Assembly: GCF_000717055.1 (NCBI RefSeq)
Contig: NZ_JNXI01000003.1
Location: 124,001-188,000 of the forward strand
DNA: 64,000 nucleotides
Direction of reading: 5' to 3'
Source of the DNA: Streptomyces iakyrus
GTDB taxonomy: Bacteria; Actinomycetota; Actinomycetes; Streptomycetales; Streptomycetaceae
Part shown: piece after piece, positions 42,614-51,685 of the stretch
Numbering within the stretch: position 1 is the first letter of the stretch
Layout: every line of letters starts with the position of its first letter
Notes under the pieces: model-generated
What the model saw: only the letters and a program-made list of their open reading frames with translations
What the model was told of the DNA's origin: nothing
The model's database searches: none
Position numbers and translations under genes: made by a program

Positions 42614-42659
42614 CCGGCCCTGATGGTCACCGCCCGCGGGCGGTGACCATCAGGGCCGG
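42614..42659. terminator. 46-base perfect palindrome between convergent genes
   Basis: The 23 bases CCGGCCCTGATGGTCACCGC+CCG are followed directly by their exact reverse complement, with no loop and no mismatch. The 46-base inverted repeat lies 53 bases after the peptidase stop and 8 bases before the convergent hemerythrin stop. The simplest role is a bidirectional transcription terminator, but the length and perfect symmetry also allow a binding site. Confidence 0.7.
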
Positions 42660-42667
42660 CATGCCGG

Positions 42668-43159
42668 TCAGGACTCCACGATCTTGCGCACGTTCTCCAC
42701 GGAGCCGCAGCCGGCCTTCAGCTGACGCTCGCGCTCCTGCCGGAACGCCCGGCCGAGCTCCTGCCGCCGCTCCATGGCGACGTTCTCCCGCGCGCCGTTG
42801 AGGATCGTGCGCTCCTCCTCGTCGGCGTGGTGGGTGACGGCCTCCACCAGCTCTTCGAGCTTGGAGTCCCACTCGTCGGAGCCGACCTCCTCGACCTGGA
42901 GGAGCTCCAGGAGGGCCTCGTTGCCCTCGTCGTGCTCGTGCTCGCCGTGCTCGACCTCTTCGTCATCGATGTTCTTGTACCGCTTGAGCGCCGGATAGAC
43001 CTCGGACTCCTCGGCCTGCGCGTGCGCGATCAGCAGGTCCGCGAACTCCCGCAGGGCACCCGCCCGGTCGTCCTCGACGCTGCGCATCCGCCGGAAGAGG
43101 TCTTCCATGCGCCGGTGGTCCTGAAGGATGAGTTCTACGACGTCTTGTGTTTCGGCCAT
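42668..43159 (-). CDS. Hemerythrin HHE-domain protein
   Basis: A 163-residue four-helix-bundle protein of the hemerythrin type. Candidate di-iron ligands follow the usual order: His in LILQDHRRMEDLF, His-Glu in IAHAQAEESEVYP, His residues in EVEHGEHEHDEGN, and HHADEEERTI. Such proteins bind O2, NO or oxidants, or detect iron; the actinobacterial ones are often stress-linked. A DNA-binding segment is not visible. It follows the 56-residue hydrophobic gene by 93 bases on the same strand and could be co-transcribed with it. The start ATG 43159 gives a normal family N-terminus. Confidence 0.85.
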   Translation of the reverse strand: MAETQDVVELILQDHRRMEDLFRRMRSVEDDRAGALREFADLLIAHAQAEESEVYPALKRYKNIDDEEVEHGEHEHDEGNEALLELLQVEEVGSDEWDSKLEELVEAVTHHADEEERTILNGARENVAMERRQELGRAFRQERERQLKAGCGSVENVRKIVES

Positions 43160-43252
43160 GGAAAAGGAACGCCTTTCCTGGAAGAGAATCGGGCCATTTT
43201 CGTTTACCCCATTCCTGACGTTGTGCTCGCCACAAGGCGGCGATTCGCCGGT

Positions 43253-43423
43253 CTACCAGCGATACCAGCGACCTCGGCGGCCACCACTGTCCGCGGTACG
43301 CACCACGAAGCCGAGCAGCCACAGGACCAGCACGATCACCGCGATCCACCACAGGGCCTTGAGTGCGAAGCCCGCACCGAACAGGACCAGGGCCAGCAGC
43401 AGGACGAGAAGCAGGGGAACCAT
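43253..43423 (-). CDS. 56-residue hydrophobic membrane protein
   Basis: A very small gene. The product begins MVPLLLVLLLALVLFGAGFA, continues LKALWWIAVIVLVLWLLGFV and ends VRTADSGGRRGRWYRW. It has two transmembrane segments or one long one and a basic C-terminus, so the tail is probably cytosolic. A strong CGGAGG ribosome-binding site lies ten bases upstream of ATG 43423. Similar short hydrophobic proteins are widespread in Streptomyces and have no known function. It lies between the channel-like gene and the hemerythrin gene on the same strand. Confidence 0.8.
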   Translation of the reverse strand: MVPLLLVLLLALVLFGAGFALKALWWIAVIVLVLWLLGFVVRTADSGGRRGRWYRW

Positions 43424-43529
43424 AGTTATCAACCTCCGCTCCCTCTGGTGCCCTGCACATGGGCGAACACGCAGTCGAATTTCCGGGTTTCTTCACAAGA
43501 ATCACGGGCATGTGAATCGCTTGTGCACC

Positions 43530-45428
43530 TCAGTCCGTCCCCACGACGATCACCTCGTCGGCGGCCGTCCAACGGCGGCACTCGGACTTGGGCGGGTTGA
43601 CCCGCACGCCGTAACCCGGACTCGTGGAGGCGTCGTCGTGGCTCCGGTAGCCGATGGCGCATTCGCCGCGCCCACGCGCCGCGGCCACGACGGTGGCGAA
43701 GGCCGTCTCGCACCCGGGCAGCACGTAGTCACCGGCCGGCCTCAGGCGGATGCCGGTGCCGTCGGCGGAGAACAGCTCCTCGAAGACCGCCGCGAGCCGC
43801 CGGTTCTGGGAGATCTGTGCCATGAGCAGGCCGATGAGCTTGCCGCTGATGATCACGTCGGCTCCCGGCCCGAGAGGTGCCAGCGCCCGGTTGCGGTCGT
43901 CCACCAGTTCGGTGACGACGGGTAGCTCACGCCCGGACGCCTCCTCCATCTGCCGTAGCAACAGCAGGGTGACGAGCGTGCGGTTGTCGGGTTGGTCCGG
44001 GGGCTGTCCGGGAGCGGGGTCCTCGCCCACGACGATCACGCTGTCGTAGGAGTGCACGTCCAGACGCCGGAGAGTCTCAGGACGGGTGACGTCCCCCGGG
44101 TGGAGGGTGAGGGTCAGGCCGGTGCCGTCGGGTGCTCGGGACTCGCGCACCTGCCGGACCGTCGCTTCAGCGCCGCCCGCCACCACGTCGACGACCGACC
44201 CGGACCGGGCGCGGCGGCGCAGCTGCTCGACCATGAGCGGCGCCCGGCGGTTCCAGCCGAGCAGCAGGACCCGCTCCGGCCGTGCGGGCGTCGCGGGTCC
44301 GGAGGCCATCGCCGCCTTCTCGACCCACTGCCCGCACTCCCCCGGCCAGGCCGTGTCGTCGTCGCGGGAGATGACGATGAGCAGATCGTCCGCGGCGACC
44401 GTCGTCTGCGGCGGCGGGTTGAGCAGCGGGGTGTCGCCGCGCACCAAGCCGACGACACTGGACGTCGGATAGGACAGCAGCGCGTCGCCGAACGGGCGGT
44501 CCGTCAGGGACTCCTCGCCGACCAGGTAGAACTCGTCCCCGGCGAAGTCGAGGAGCTCCTGGTGGACCAGGGAGAGCCCGGGGCGGCGGGCGGCCTGGAC
44601 GATCAGCCGGGCCGTGACGCTGTCGCTCTCCAGGACGACACCGCCCGGACCGGCGGCGAGACCGGCGGCCAGCCGGTAGCGGTCGTCCCGGACGGCGGCG
44701 ACGACGGGCGGGGGGTTCTTCACCCCGGCCAGGGCCGCCCGCAGCGCCAGCAGCGTCTTGACGACCTCGGCATCGGCGTCGGGCTCGTCGCGGGGCAGGA
44801 CCAGCACGACACCGGCCGTCGCCGGACTGGTCAGGGTGAGCACGGCCGGATCGGTGGTGGGGCCGCTGCGGCAGATCAGCCGCGTCCGGCCGACGGGTCC
44901 CACCTTCGTGGCGAGTGCCTCCTCCATCGCCGTCTTGTCGCGGTCGGCCAGCACCGCGACCGCCGCGCGCCGCTGGTTGGCGTTGGCGGCCACCAGCTCG
45001 CCGACGACCGTGAACACCTGCTCCGACCAGCCCAGGACCACGACATGCCCTTGTTCGAGCACGGTCGACCGGCCGCGCCGCAAGGCGGTGAGCCGCTCCG
45101 TGAGCGCCGTCGTGATCAGGCCGACCAGCGTCGAGACGTACAGCAGCGCTACCAGGGCGAGCAGCACCGACATCGTCACACGCAGCGGTGTGCCGGTCGC
45201 CCCGCCCAGGCGCAGGGTCTCCCCGGTGAGGCGCCACACCTGTACCAGCCGGTCCGGCAGGGACTGCGGAGCGTGCGGGTCGGTCCACACCACGAGGGCG
45301 CTGGCCGGGACGACGACGGTCAGACACAGCAGCGCCATCCAGCCGACCAGGGCCGAGGCACCGCGGGTCAGCGTGCTGTCGAACCAGTAACGGGCCCGGT
45401 CGCCCAACCGAGTGCGCCGCTGCGCCAC
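43530..45428 (-). CDS. CASTOR/POLLUX-related putative ion channel
   Basis: A 632-residue protein with two N-terminal transmembrane segments (about residues 25-50 and 80-105) around a reentrant-like region. A cytosolic part carries two RCK-like Rossmann domains (GHVVVLGWSEQVFTVVGEL at about 125; RVLLLGWNRRAPLMVEQL at about 395). This is the arrangement of the plant CASTOR/POLLUX family, in which bacterial proteins of this size are grouped as putative ion channels. Ion selectivity cannot be read from the sequence. GTG 45428 has GGGGGAAG upstream. It is divergent from the flavin oxidase gene, 241 bases away. Confidence 0.75.
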   Translation of the reverse strand: MAQRRTRLGDRARYWFDSTLTRGASALVGWMALLCLTVVVPASALVVWTDPHAPQSLPDRLVQVWRLTGETLRLGGATGTPLRVTMSVLLALVALLYVSTLVGLITTALTERLTALRRGRSTVLEQGHVVVLGWSEQVFTVVGELVAANANQRRAAVAVLADRDKTAMEEALATKVGPVGRTRLICRSGPTTDPAVLTLTSPATAGVVLVLPRDEPDADAEVVKTLLALRAALAGVKNPPPVVAAVRDDRYRLAAGLAAGPGGVVLESDSVTARLIVQAARRPGLSLVHQELLDFAGDEFYLVGEESLTDRPFGDALLSYPTSSVVGLVRGDTPLLNPPPQTTVAADDLLIVISRDDDTAWPGECGQWVEKAAMASGPATPARPERVLLLGWNRRAPLMVEQLRRRARSGSVVDVVAGGAEATVRQVRESRAPDGTGLTLTLHPGDVTRPETLRRLDVHSYDSVIVVGEDPAPGQPPDQPDNRTLVTLLLLRQMEEASGRELPVVTELVDDRNRALAPLGPGADVIISGKLIGLLMAQISQNRRLAAVFEELFSADGTGIRLRPAGDYVLPGCETAFATVVAAARGRGECAIGYRSHDDASTSPGYGVRVNPPKSECRRWTAADEVIVVGTD

Positions 45429-45587
45429 CCTTCCCCCTCCGTCGTCCCTGGCTCTCGGAGAGCAAGGTCGTGCCTACGCAGTCGCAGTGTGGAGGCTCGT
45501 TCGCGGCGGCGGACGCGGTTCGCCGCGCTTTCATCCCTTCGGGTTGGCCCGGCACGCCGTGGGCGGCGAACCCGCCGTGACGTGAGG

Positions 45588-45621
45588 GTTTTGCCCCTGA
45601 TTCGCTCCTTAGGGGCAACAC
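45588..45621. repeat. Inverted repeat upstream of flavin oxidase gene
   Basis: Arms built on TTGCCCCT and AGGGGCAA, with flanking pairs and a loop of 8-12 bases, 49 bases before the oxidase ATG. It lies between divergent genes, so it is not a simple terminator; it could be an operator or a structured 5' leader. Confidence 0.4.
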
Positions 45622-45669
45622 CCGGGCGAACGGCGGCGGCCCGTCACGGCCGCCATTACAAAGATCGCC

Positions 45670-47682
45670 ATGACTGATGATCACGCGATGGTGTGCTCTG
45701 AGGGTGGTTTCTCCCGGCGGGAGTTCGCGGCGGTGGCCGGCACGGCCACGGTGGCGACGGCCCTGGCCGGCGGTACCGCCACGGCCCTGCCCGCGCCGGC
45801 CGCGCCGCTCGCCCCGGCCGTTCCCGGCGGCGGTCGCGGCGCCGACTCCGACCGATGCCTCGCCGTCGCCCGTGCCCTGCTCGTCCTGGATTCCGACGAC
45901 CGCCCCCTCGTTCCGCGCTACCTGCGCGTCCTGAAAGACGGACTGCCGGCGCGACGGACCCGCCCCAAGGACGTCCTCGTCATCGGCGCCGGCCCGTCCG
46001 GACTGGTGACCGCCTGGCTGCTGAAGGAGGCGGGGCACCGGGTGACGGTCCTGGAGGCCAACGGCAACCGCGTGGGCGGCCGCATCAAGACCTTCCGCAA
46101 GGGCGGCCACGAAGGCGCCGCGCAGCCCTTCGCAGATCCCGGCCAGTACGCCGAGGCGGGCGCGATGCGCATCCCCGGCAGCCATCCGCTGGTGATGGAA
46201 CTCATCGACCGGTTCGATCTGAAGAAGCGGCGCTTCCACTACGTCGACGTCGACGAGGAGGGACGTCCCGCCGCGCGCACCTGGATCCACGTCAACGGCA
46301 TCCGCGTGCGGCGCGCCGACTACGCCCGCTCCCCCCGGCGCGTGAACCGGTCCTTCGGGGTCCCGAAAGCCCACTGGGACACGCCCGCCGCGGCGATCCT
46401 GCGTGCCGCACTGGACCCCGTGCGCGACGAGTTCAGCTACGTCGGCCGGGACGGCAAGCGGGTCGACAAACCGCTGCCGGAGCGGCTGCGGGGCTGGGCG
46501 CGGGTGGTGAAGCGGTTCGGCGACTGGTCGATGTTCCGCTTCCTCACCGAGCACGCGGGGCTCGACGAACGGACCGTCGACCTCATCGGCACCCTGGAGA
46601 ACCTCACCTCACGCCTCCCGCTGTCCTTCATCCACAGCTTCATCGGCTCTTCCCTCATCAGCCCCGACACGCCTTTCTACGAGCTGGAGGGCGGCACGGC
46701 CGTGCTGCCGGACGCCTTGCTCGAACGCGTGCGCAAGGAGGTGCGGTTCGACCGCCGGGTGACGCGCATCCAGTACCACCACCCCGGCCGGCCGTCCCCG
46801 GACGGCGGGCACGTGCGGAGCAAGGGCCCGCACGTGTGGGTGGACACCGTGTCCGAGGGGCGCGACGGCCCGGTCGTCCGCGAGCAATTCACGGCCGACG
46901 TCGCCGTGGTGACGGTGCCGTTCTCCGGGCTGCGCCATGTGCAGATCGACCCGCCGCTGTCCTACCGCAAGCGCCGCGCGGTCTGCGAGCTGCACTACGA
47001 CAGCGCGACCAAGGTGCTGCTCGAATTCAGCCGCCGCTGGTGGGAGTTCGACGAGGACGACTGGAAGCGCGAGCTGAACGCCGTCGACCCGGGCCTGTAC
47101 GACGCCTACCGCACCGGCAAGGCTCCCGCGGACGGCAGCCTGCTCGGCGCGCACCCCTCCGTGCCCGGCGGGCACATCACGCAGGCTCAGCGCACCCACT
47201 ACGCCGCCAACCGCGCGATCGGCCGCGACCAGCCGGAGGCCGCCGGTGTCGTGGGCGGCGGCTCGGTGTCGGACAACGCCAACCGCTTCATGTTCAACCC
47301 GTCCCACCCGGTCCCGGGCAGCGCGGGGGGCGTGGTCCTGGCGTCCTACAGCTGGGCCGACGACGCCCTGCGCTGGGACTCCCTGGACGACGAGGCGCGG
47401 TATCCGCACGCGCTGTGCGGTCTCCAGCAGGTCTACGGCCGGCGCATCGAGGTGTTCTACACCGGCGCGGGGCGTACCCAGAGCTGGTTGCGCGACCCGT
47501 ACGCCTACGGGGAGGCGTCGGTGCTGCTGCCCGGGCAGCACACGGAGCTGTTGCCCGTCATCCCCGAGCGTGAGGGGCCGCTGCACTTCGCCGGGGACCA
47601 CACATCCGTCAAACCGGCGTGGATCGAGGGGGCGTTGGAGTCGGCCGTGCGGGCCGCCCTGGAGGTCCACACGGATCAGTGA
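45670..47682 (+). CDS. Tat-exported L-amino-acid oxidase (L-glutamate oxidase-like)
   Basis: A 670-residue flavoprotein. Residues 13-40 form a Tat signal ([20 protein letters not shown]). The FAD motif is [20 protein letters not shown], with [15 protein letters not shown] next. Long stretches match what I recall of Streptomyces L-glutamate oxidase (LGOX): [54 protein letters not shown]. Two LGOX substrate-pocket residues, Arg305 and His312, align with Arg315 and His322 in [13 protein letters not shown]. An L-glutamate or related L-amino-acid oxidase making 2-oxo acid, ammonia and H2O2 outside the cell is likely. It is followed by a good hairpin terminator. Confidence 0.8.
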   Translation: MTDDHAMVCSEGGFSRREFAAVAGTATVATALAGGTATALPAPAAPLAPAVPGGGRGADSDRCLAVARALLVLDSDDRPLVPRYLRVLKDGLPARRTRPKDVLVIGAGPSGLVTAWLLKEAGHRVTVLEANGNRVGGRIKTFRKGGHEGAAQPFADPGQYAEAGAMRIPGSHPLVMELIDRFDLKKRRFHYVDVDEEGRPAARTWIHVNGIRVRRADYARSPRRVNRSFGVPKAHWDTPAAAILRAALDPVRDEFSYVGRDGKRVDKPLPERLRGWARVVKRFGDWSMFRFLTEHAGLDERTVDLIGTLENLTSRLPLSFIHSFIGSSLISPDTPFYELEGGTAVLPDALLERVRKEVRFDRRVTRIQYHHPGRPSPDGGHVRSKGPHVWVDTVSEGRDGPVVREQFTADVAVVTVPFSGLRHVQIDPPLSYRKRRAVCELHYDSATKVLLEFSRRWWEFDEDDWKRELNAVDPGLYDAYRTGKAPADGSLLGAHPSVPGGHITQAQRTHYAANRAIGRDQPEAAGVVGGGSVSDNANRFMFNPSHPVPGSAGGVVLASYSWADDALRWDSLDDEARYPHALCGLQQVYGRRIEVFYTGAGRTQSWLRDPYAYGEASVLLPGQHTELLPVIPEREGPLHFAGDHTSVKPAWIEGALESAVRAALEVHTDQ

Positions 47683-47693
47683 CCGTTGATCGC

Positions 47694-47723
47694 GGGGCCC
47701 CGGTGCGCACGCGCCGGGGCCCC
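47694..47723. terminator. Terminator hairpin after flavin oxidase gene
   Basis: A perfect 10-base stem, GGGGCCCCGG / CCGGGGCCCC, with a 10-base GC-rich loop, starting 12 bases after the oxidase stop. Confidence 0.65.
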
Positions 47724-47895
47724 CGTGCGTTCGGCTCGCGCATGGCGGCGCTTCCTGCGACCGCAATGACCAAAACCTCCGTTGCTTCCGGAAGGGAGAC
47801 AGCCCACCGCAGCCCGGGCACCATGTGGCCCACGTCACCCTCCCCCACAGGGCGTATCCCTACCCGCATCGACGTACCGACAGGTGGTGGCACTC

Positions 47896-48879
47896 GTGCG
47901 CCTGCGCACTCCCCTCGCCCTGCTCGGGGCCGCCGTGCTCGTGCTCGTCGGACCGCCGCTGCTGACCACCGGCAGCGGTTCCGAGACCGGCACACAGATC
48001 CCGGGCCTGCGTTTCATGGTCCCCAACACGCCCGGCGGCGGCTACGACATCACGGCCCGCACGGCCGCGAAGAACGCCGAGGACGCCGGACTCACCCACA
48101 ACATCGAGGTGTTCAACCTGCCCGGTGCCGGCGGCACGGTGGGCCTGAGCCGGCTGGTGAGCGAGCACGGCAACGGCAAGCTCGCCATGTCCATGGGTCT
48201 CGGAGTCGTGGGCGCCGTCCGTTCCAACGACGCGCCCAAGACACTCGGGGACACCACGCCGATCGCCCGGCTCACCGAGGAGCAGGACGTCGTCGTCGTG
48301 GCGAAGGACTCGCCGTACAAGACGATCGACGACCTGATCGGCGCCTGGAAGCAGAACCCCGGCAAACTCCCGGTGGGCGGCGGCTCGTCGCCCGGCGGGC
48401 CCGACCACCTCGCGCCGATGCTGATGGCCCGGGCCGCCGGGATCCCTCCGAAGCAGGTCAACTACATCCCCTTCGACGGCGGCGGCGAACTGCTCGCCTC
48501 GATCCTCGGCAACAAGGTCGCCTTCGGGGTCTCCGGGGTCGGCGAGTACCTGGACCAGATCAAGGCGGGCGAGCTGCGCCTCCTCGCGGTCACCGGCCCG
48601 AAGCGGGTCGGCGGGCTCGACGCGCCCACGCTGAAGGAGGCGGGCTACGACGTGAATTTCACCAACTGGCGCGGCATCGTCGCCCCGCCCGGCCTGAACG
48701 ACGGAGAGCGCGACAAGCTCGTGAAGCTCGTCGAGGAACTCCATGACTCGGACGAGTGGCGGGGGTCCCTGAAGCAGAACGGGTGGGACGACGCCTTCCT
48801 CACCGGCGAGAAGTTCGGCGCGTTCCTCGACGCCGAGGACAAGCGCGTGGTTTCGGTGCTGAAGGAGCTGGGACTGTGA
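47896..48879 (+). CDS. Tripartite tricarboxylate transporter binding protein (TctC)
   Basis: A 327-residue extracytoplasmic binding protein of the TctC/Bug family. The N-terminal membrane segment (LALLGAAVLVLVGPPLL) is a signal or anchor without an obvious lipobox. FMVPNTPGGGYDITAR, FNLPGAGGTVGLSRL and VNYIPFDGGGELLASILG are the family's ligand-binding motifs. It captures carboxylates such as citrate or other organic acids for the TctAB permease. GTG 47896 is chosen because AGGTGG lies eight bases upstream; GTG 47887 and 47884 in the same frame are possible. It overlaps the TctB gene by four bases. Confidence 0.85.
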   Translation: MRLRTPLALLGAAVLVLVGPPLLTTGSGSETGTQIPGLRFMVPNTPGGGYDITARTAAKNAEDAGLTHNIEVFNLPGAGGTVGLSRLVSEHGNGKLAMSMGLGVVGAVRSNDAPKTLGDTTPIARLTEEQDVVVVAKDSPYKTIDDLIGAWKQNPGKLPVGGGSSPGGPDHLAPMLMARAAGIPPKQVNYIPFDGGGELLASILGNKVAFGVSGVGEYLDQIKAGELRLLAVTGPKRVGGLDAPTLKEAGYDVNFTNWRGIVAPPGLNDGERDKLVKLVEELHDSDEWRGSLKQNGWDDAFLTGEKFGAFLDAEDKRVVSVLKELGL

Positions 48880-49415
48880 CGACGCAGACCGACATTCCCC
48901 CCGCCGAGACCGGCGGCGCACGGCGCTCGTGGCTGCGGGAGCACTCCGAACTCGGCGTGTGCGCCCTGCTGCTGGCCCTGGGCGTCCTCGTCCTGACCGA
49001 CGCGCTCACCATGGACGTCGACATCGCCCAGCGCGGCCCGGTCGGCCCGAAGACCGTGCCGATCGTGGTCGGGGCCGGCCTGCTGGTCATCGCCGCCCTG
49101 CTCGCCCTGGACGTGCTGCGGGGCGGCCGGGGCCAGGCCGAGGGCGGTGAGGACATCGACCTGTCCGAGCCCGCCGACTGGCGCACCGTGCTGCTGCTCG
49201 CCGGGGTGTTCCTCGGCGCGGCCGTGCTGATCGAACCGCTCGGCTTCCCCATCGCGGGCGCGCTGCTCTTCTGGGGCGCGGCCTTCGCGCTGGGCAGCCG
49301 CCGGATCGACCGTGATCCACTCATCGCGGCCGGGCTCTCCCTCGTCACCTACACCGTCTTCAACAACCTGCTCGGAGTGCCCCTGCCCGGCGGTCCGCTG
49401 ATGGGAGTGCTGTGA
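48876..49415 (+). CDS. Tripartite tricarboxylate transporter small subunit (TctB)
   Basis: A 179-residue membrane protein with four transmembrane helices ([74 protein letters not shown]). The length and helix count fit TctB, the small permease subunit of the tripartite carboxylate transporter. It is coupled with TctC by a GTGA overlap and is followed one base after its stop by TctA, so the three are translated from one message. Confidence 0.85.
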   Translation: MTTQTDIPPAETGGARRSWLREHSELGVCALLLALGVLVLTDALTMDVDIAQRGPVGPKTVPIVVGAGLLVIAALLALDVLRGGRGQAEGGEDIDLSEPADWRTVLLLAGVFLGAAVLIEPLGFPIAGALLFWGAAFALGSRRIDRDPLIAAGLSLVTYTVFNNLLGVPLPGGPLMGVL

Positions 49416-49416
49416 C

Positions 49417-50913
49417 ATGGATGCCTTCAACTCCCTCCTGGACGGCTTCGGTACAGCCCTCACACCCATCAACCTCCTGTGGGCCGTCACCGGTGTGCTG
49501 CTCGGCACGGCGATCGGCGTGCTGCCGGGCATCGGCCCGGCGATGGCGGTCGCGCTGCTGCTGCCGGTGACGTACGGGCTCGACCCGATCGGCGCGTTCA
49601 TCATGTTCGCCGGCATCTACTACGGCGCGATGTTCGGCGGCTCGACCACCTCCATCCTGCTCAACACGCCCGGGGAGAGCGCGGCGGTGGTGGCTGCCAT
49701 GGAGGGCAACCCCATGGCCAAGTCCGGGCGCGGCGCCCAGGCCCTGGCGGCGGCCGCCGTCGGGCACTTCGCGGGCGGCCTGATCGGCACGCTGCTGCTG
49801 GTGGCGCTCGCGCCGACGGTCGCGAAGCTGGCCGTGGACATCGGCGCGCCGGACTACTTCGCCATCATGGTGCTGGCGTTCATCGCGGTGACGTCGGTGC
49901 TGGGCTCGTCCCGCATCCGGGGTCTCGCCTCCCTGCTGATCGGCCTCACCCTGGGCCTGGTGGGCCTGGACCAGATGACCGGCCAGCAGCGCCTGACGTT
50001 CGGCTCGCTCCAACTGGCCGACGGCATCGACGTGGTGATCGTCGCGGTCGGGCTCTTCGCGATCGGCGAGGCCCTGTGGGTGGCGGCGCACCTGCGGCGC
50101 AGACCGCCGGAGCCGATCCCGGTGGGGCGTCCGTGGCTGGGTCGCGACGACGTGAACCGGACCTGGAAGTCGTGGCTGCGCGGCCCGTTCATCGGCTTCC
50201 CGTTCGGCGCGGTCCCGGCCGGCGGTGCGGAGATACCCACCTTCCTGTCGTACGTGACGGAGAAGCGCCTGTCGAAGCACAAGGACGAGTGGGGCAAGGG
50301 TGCCATCGAGGGCGTAGCGGGCCCGGAGTCGGCGGCGTCGGCCTCGGCGGCGGGCACCCTGGTGTCGATGCTGACCCTGGGCCTGCCGACCACGGCGGTC
50401 GCGGCCGTGATGCTGGCCGCGTTCCAGCAGTACGGCATCCAGCCCGGTCCGCTGCTCTTCGAGCGCGAACCCGACCTGGTGTGGGGTCTGATCGCCTCGC
50501 TCTTCGTCGGCATGGTGCTGCTGCTCGCGCTGAACCTGCCGCTGGCGCCGGTGTGGGCGAAGCTGCTGCGCATCCCCCGGCCCTACCTGTACGCGGGGAT
50601 CATGTTCTTCGCCGCGGTCGGCGCCTACGCGGTCGGCGGTGAGGTGATCGACCTGGTGATCCTGCTGATCATCGGCCTGATCGGCTTCGGGATGCGCCGC
50701 TACGGGCTGCCCGTGCTGCCCGCCGTGATCGGTGTGATCCTCGGCCCGAACGCCGAGCAGCAGTTGCGGCGCGCCCTGCAGATCAGCGACGGCAGTGTGA
50801 CGGGTCTGGTCAACACGCCGTTCGCGGTGACCGTGTACGCGGTGATCGTGCTGCTGCTGGTGTGGCCGCTGCTGAGGAAGGCGGTGACGCGGGACCGCGC
50901 CGAGGCGGCCTGA
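49417..50913 (+). CDS. Tripartite tricarboxylate transporter large subunit (TctA)
   Basis: A 498-residue permease with about 11-12 transmembrane helices. Family motifs are [37 protein letters not shown] and [15 protein letters not shown]. This subunit carries the translocation path for carboxylates, driven by an ion gradient, with the binding protein TctC giving specificity. The TctC-TctB-TctA gene order is common. No two-component system (TctDE) is beside the operon, so its regulation is not visible in the window. Confidence 0.9.
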   Translation: MDAFNSLLDGFGTALTPINLLWAVTGVLLGTAIGVLPGIGPAMAVALLLPVTYGLDPIGAFIMFAGIYYGAMFGGSTTSILLNTPGESAAVVAAMEGNPMAKSGRGAQALAAAAVGHFAGGLIGTLLLVALAPTVAKLAVDIGAPDYFAIMVLAFIAVTSVLGSSRIRGLASLLIGLTLGLVGLDQMTGQQRLTFGSLQLADGIDVVIVAVGLFAIGEALWVAAHLRRRPPEPIPVGRPWLGRDDVNRTWKSWLRGPFIGFPFGAVPAGGAEIPTFLSYVTEKRLSKHKDEWGKGAIEGVAGPESAASASAAGTLVSMLTLGLPTTAVAAVMLAAFQQYGIQPGPLLFEREPDLVWGLIASLFVGMVLLLALNLPLAPVWAKLLRIPRPYLYAGIMFFAAVGAYAVGGEVIDLVILLIIGLIGFGMRRYGLPVLPAVIGVILGPNAEQQLRRALQISDGSVTGLVNTPFAVTVYAVIVLLLVWPLLRKAVTRDRAEAA

Positions 50914-50918
50914 CCCGG

Positions 50919-51562
50919 TCAGCGCGGCACCAGCTCCCGGGTGCCGTCCGGGAAGCGGATCTCCACCTCACCGGACACGGCGACCCGTACGCGCGTTCCT
51001 GAACCTCGCGCGTACGGGTCGCCGTTCGTCCTTCGGCCGCCATTCGTCTTTCGGCCGTCGCCCGACTCCAGGGCGCCGTTCACCTCAGGATCGGCGCTCA
51101 GCACGACGAGGGTGACCAGGAGGTGGGTGCCGCCCGGGTGGGCGGGCAGGGTGAGGTACGGGGTCGCAGAGTGGTGGCCGCAGGCGTTGGCGCCGGCCGC
51201 GTGGGCCACCGCCGCCCCGGCGTCCCGCCACCCGTGCAGTCCCACGACGATCACCGGGCGGCTCAGACCGCTGTTGAGCAGGCAGGTGTCCCCGAGCACC
51301 TGCTGGAACAGTGCGACGACGATCAGCCACGAGATGAAGTGCGGCAGATACCCCACCGACTGCACGAACCGGCGCACCGAGCTCCAGGTGAGGGTGTGCG
51401 GCAGCAGGGCGAGACCGAGCGGCACCGGGAAGTAGAAGACCAGCTGGAGGACGGCGATCCAGAGCGTGTTGAGGACCGCGTCCCGGAAGGCCTCGTCCTC
51501 CCGAACATGCGCCGGAAGTTGCCGGACCCCACCCAGGGGCTGCCCCGCAGGCCGTCAAACTG
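50919..51562 (-). pseudogene. Relic of LplB-type sugar ABC permease (frameshifted, truncated)
   Basis: The minus strand encodes fragments of a LplB-type ABC permease in two frames. FDGLRGSPWVGSGNFRRMFG (51560-51500) is in one frame and EAFRDAVLNTLWIAVLQLVF, then RRFVQSVGYLPHFISWLIVV, in another, so a frameshift lies near 51495-51505. The homology stops after FQQVLGDTCLLNSGLS at about 51265, and the rest (HSATPYLTLPAHPGGTHLL and a beta-rich tail to 50919) looks like the end of an unrelated, secreted-type enzyme. I do not recognise that part. The expected 300-residue permease is therefore a decayed fusion. It lies 5 bases after the TctA stop, convergent to it. Confidence 0.6.
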
Positions 51563-51563
51563 G

Positions 51564-51640
51564 CTTACGGGAACGAGCAGGTGCGAAGGGGGCGACGCCC
51601 CATCCGCCGCCCCTCCACAGGGGCGAAGGGCCCCCGTAAG
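51564..51640. repeat. Inverted repeat region between permease relic and efeB
   Basis: CTTACGGG at 51564-51571 is the reverse complement of CCCGTAAG at 51633-51640. Inside are two direct GCGAAGGG copies 40 bases apart (51583, 51623) and small hairpins such as GCCCCT/AGGGGC. It lies just downstream of efeB and may terminate the iron operon; it also marks the edge of the relic permease homology. Confidence 0.45.
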
Positions 51641-51685
51641 ACGGGACTTCGGGCCGGCGCCGCCGGCCGCGGGGACCTCGGTGCG

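Noticed and set aside
44167..46554. Minus-strand frame of 795 codons across the divergent channel/oxidase gap
   Set aside because: It crosses two real genes out of frame and a promoter region, with no conserved motif.
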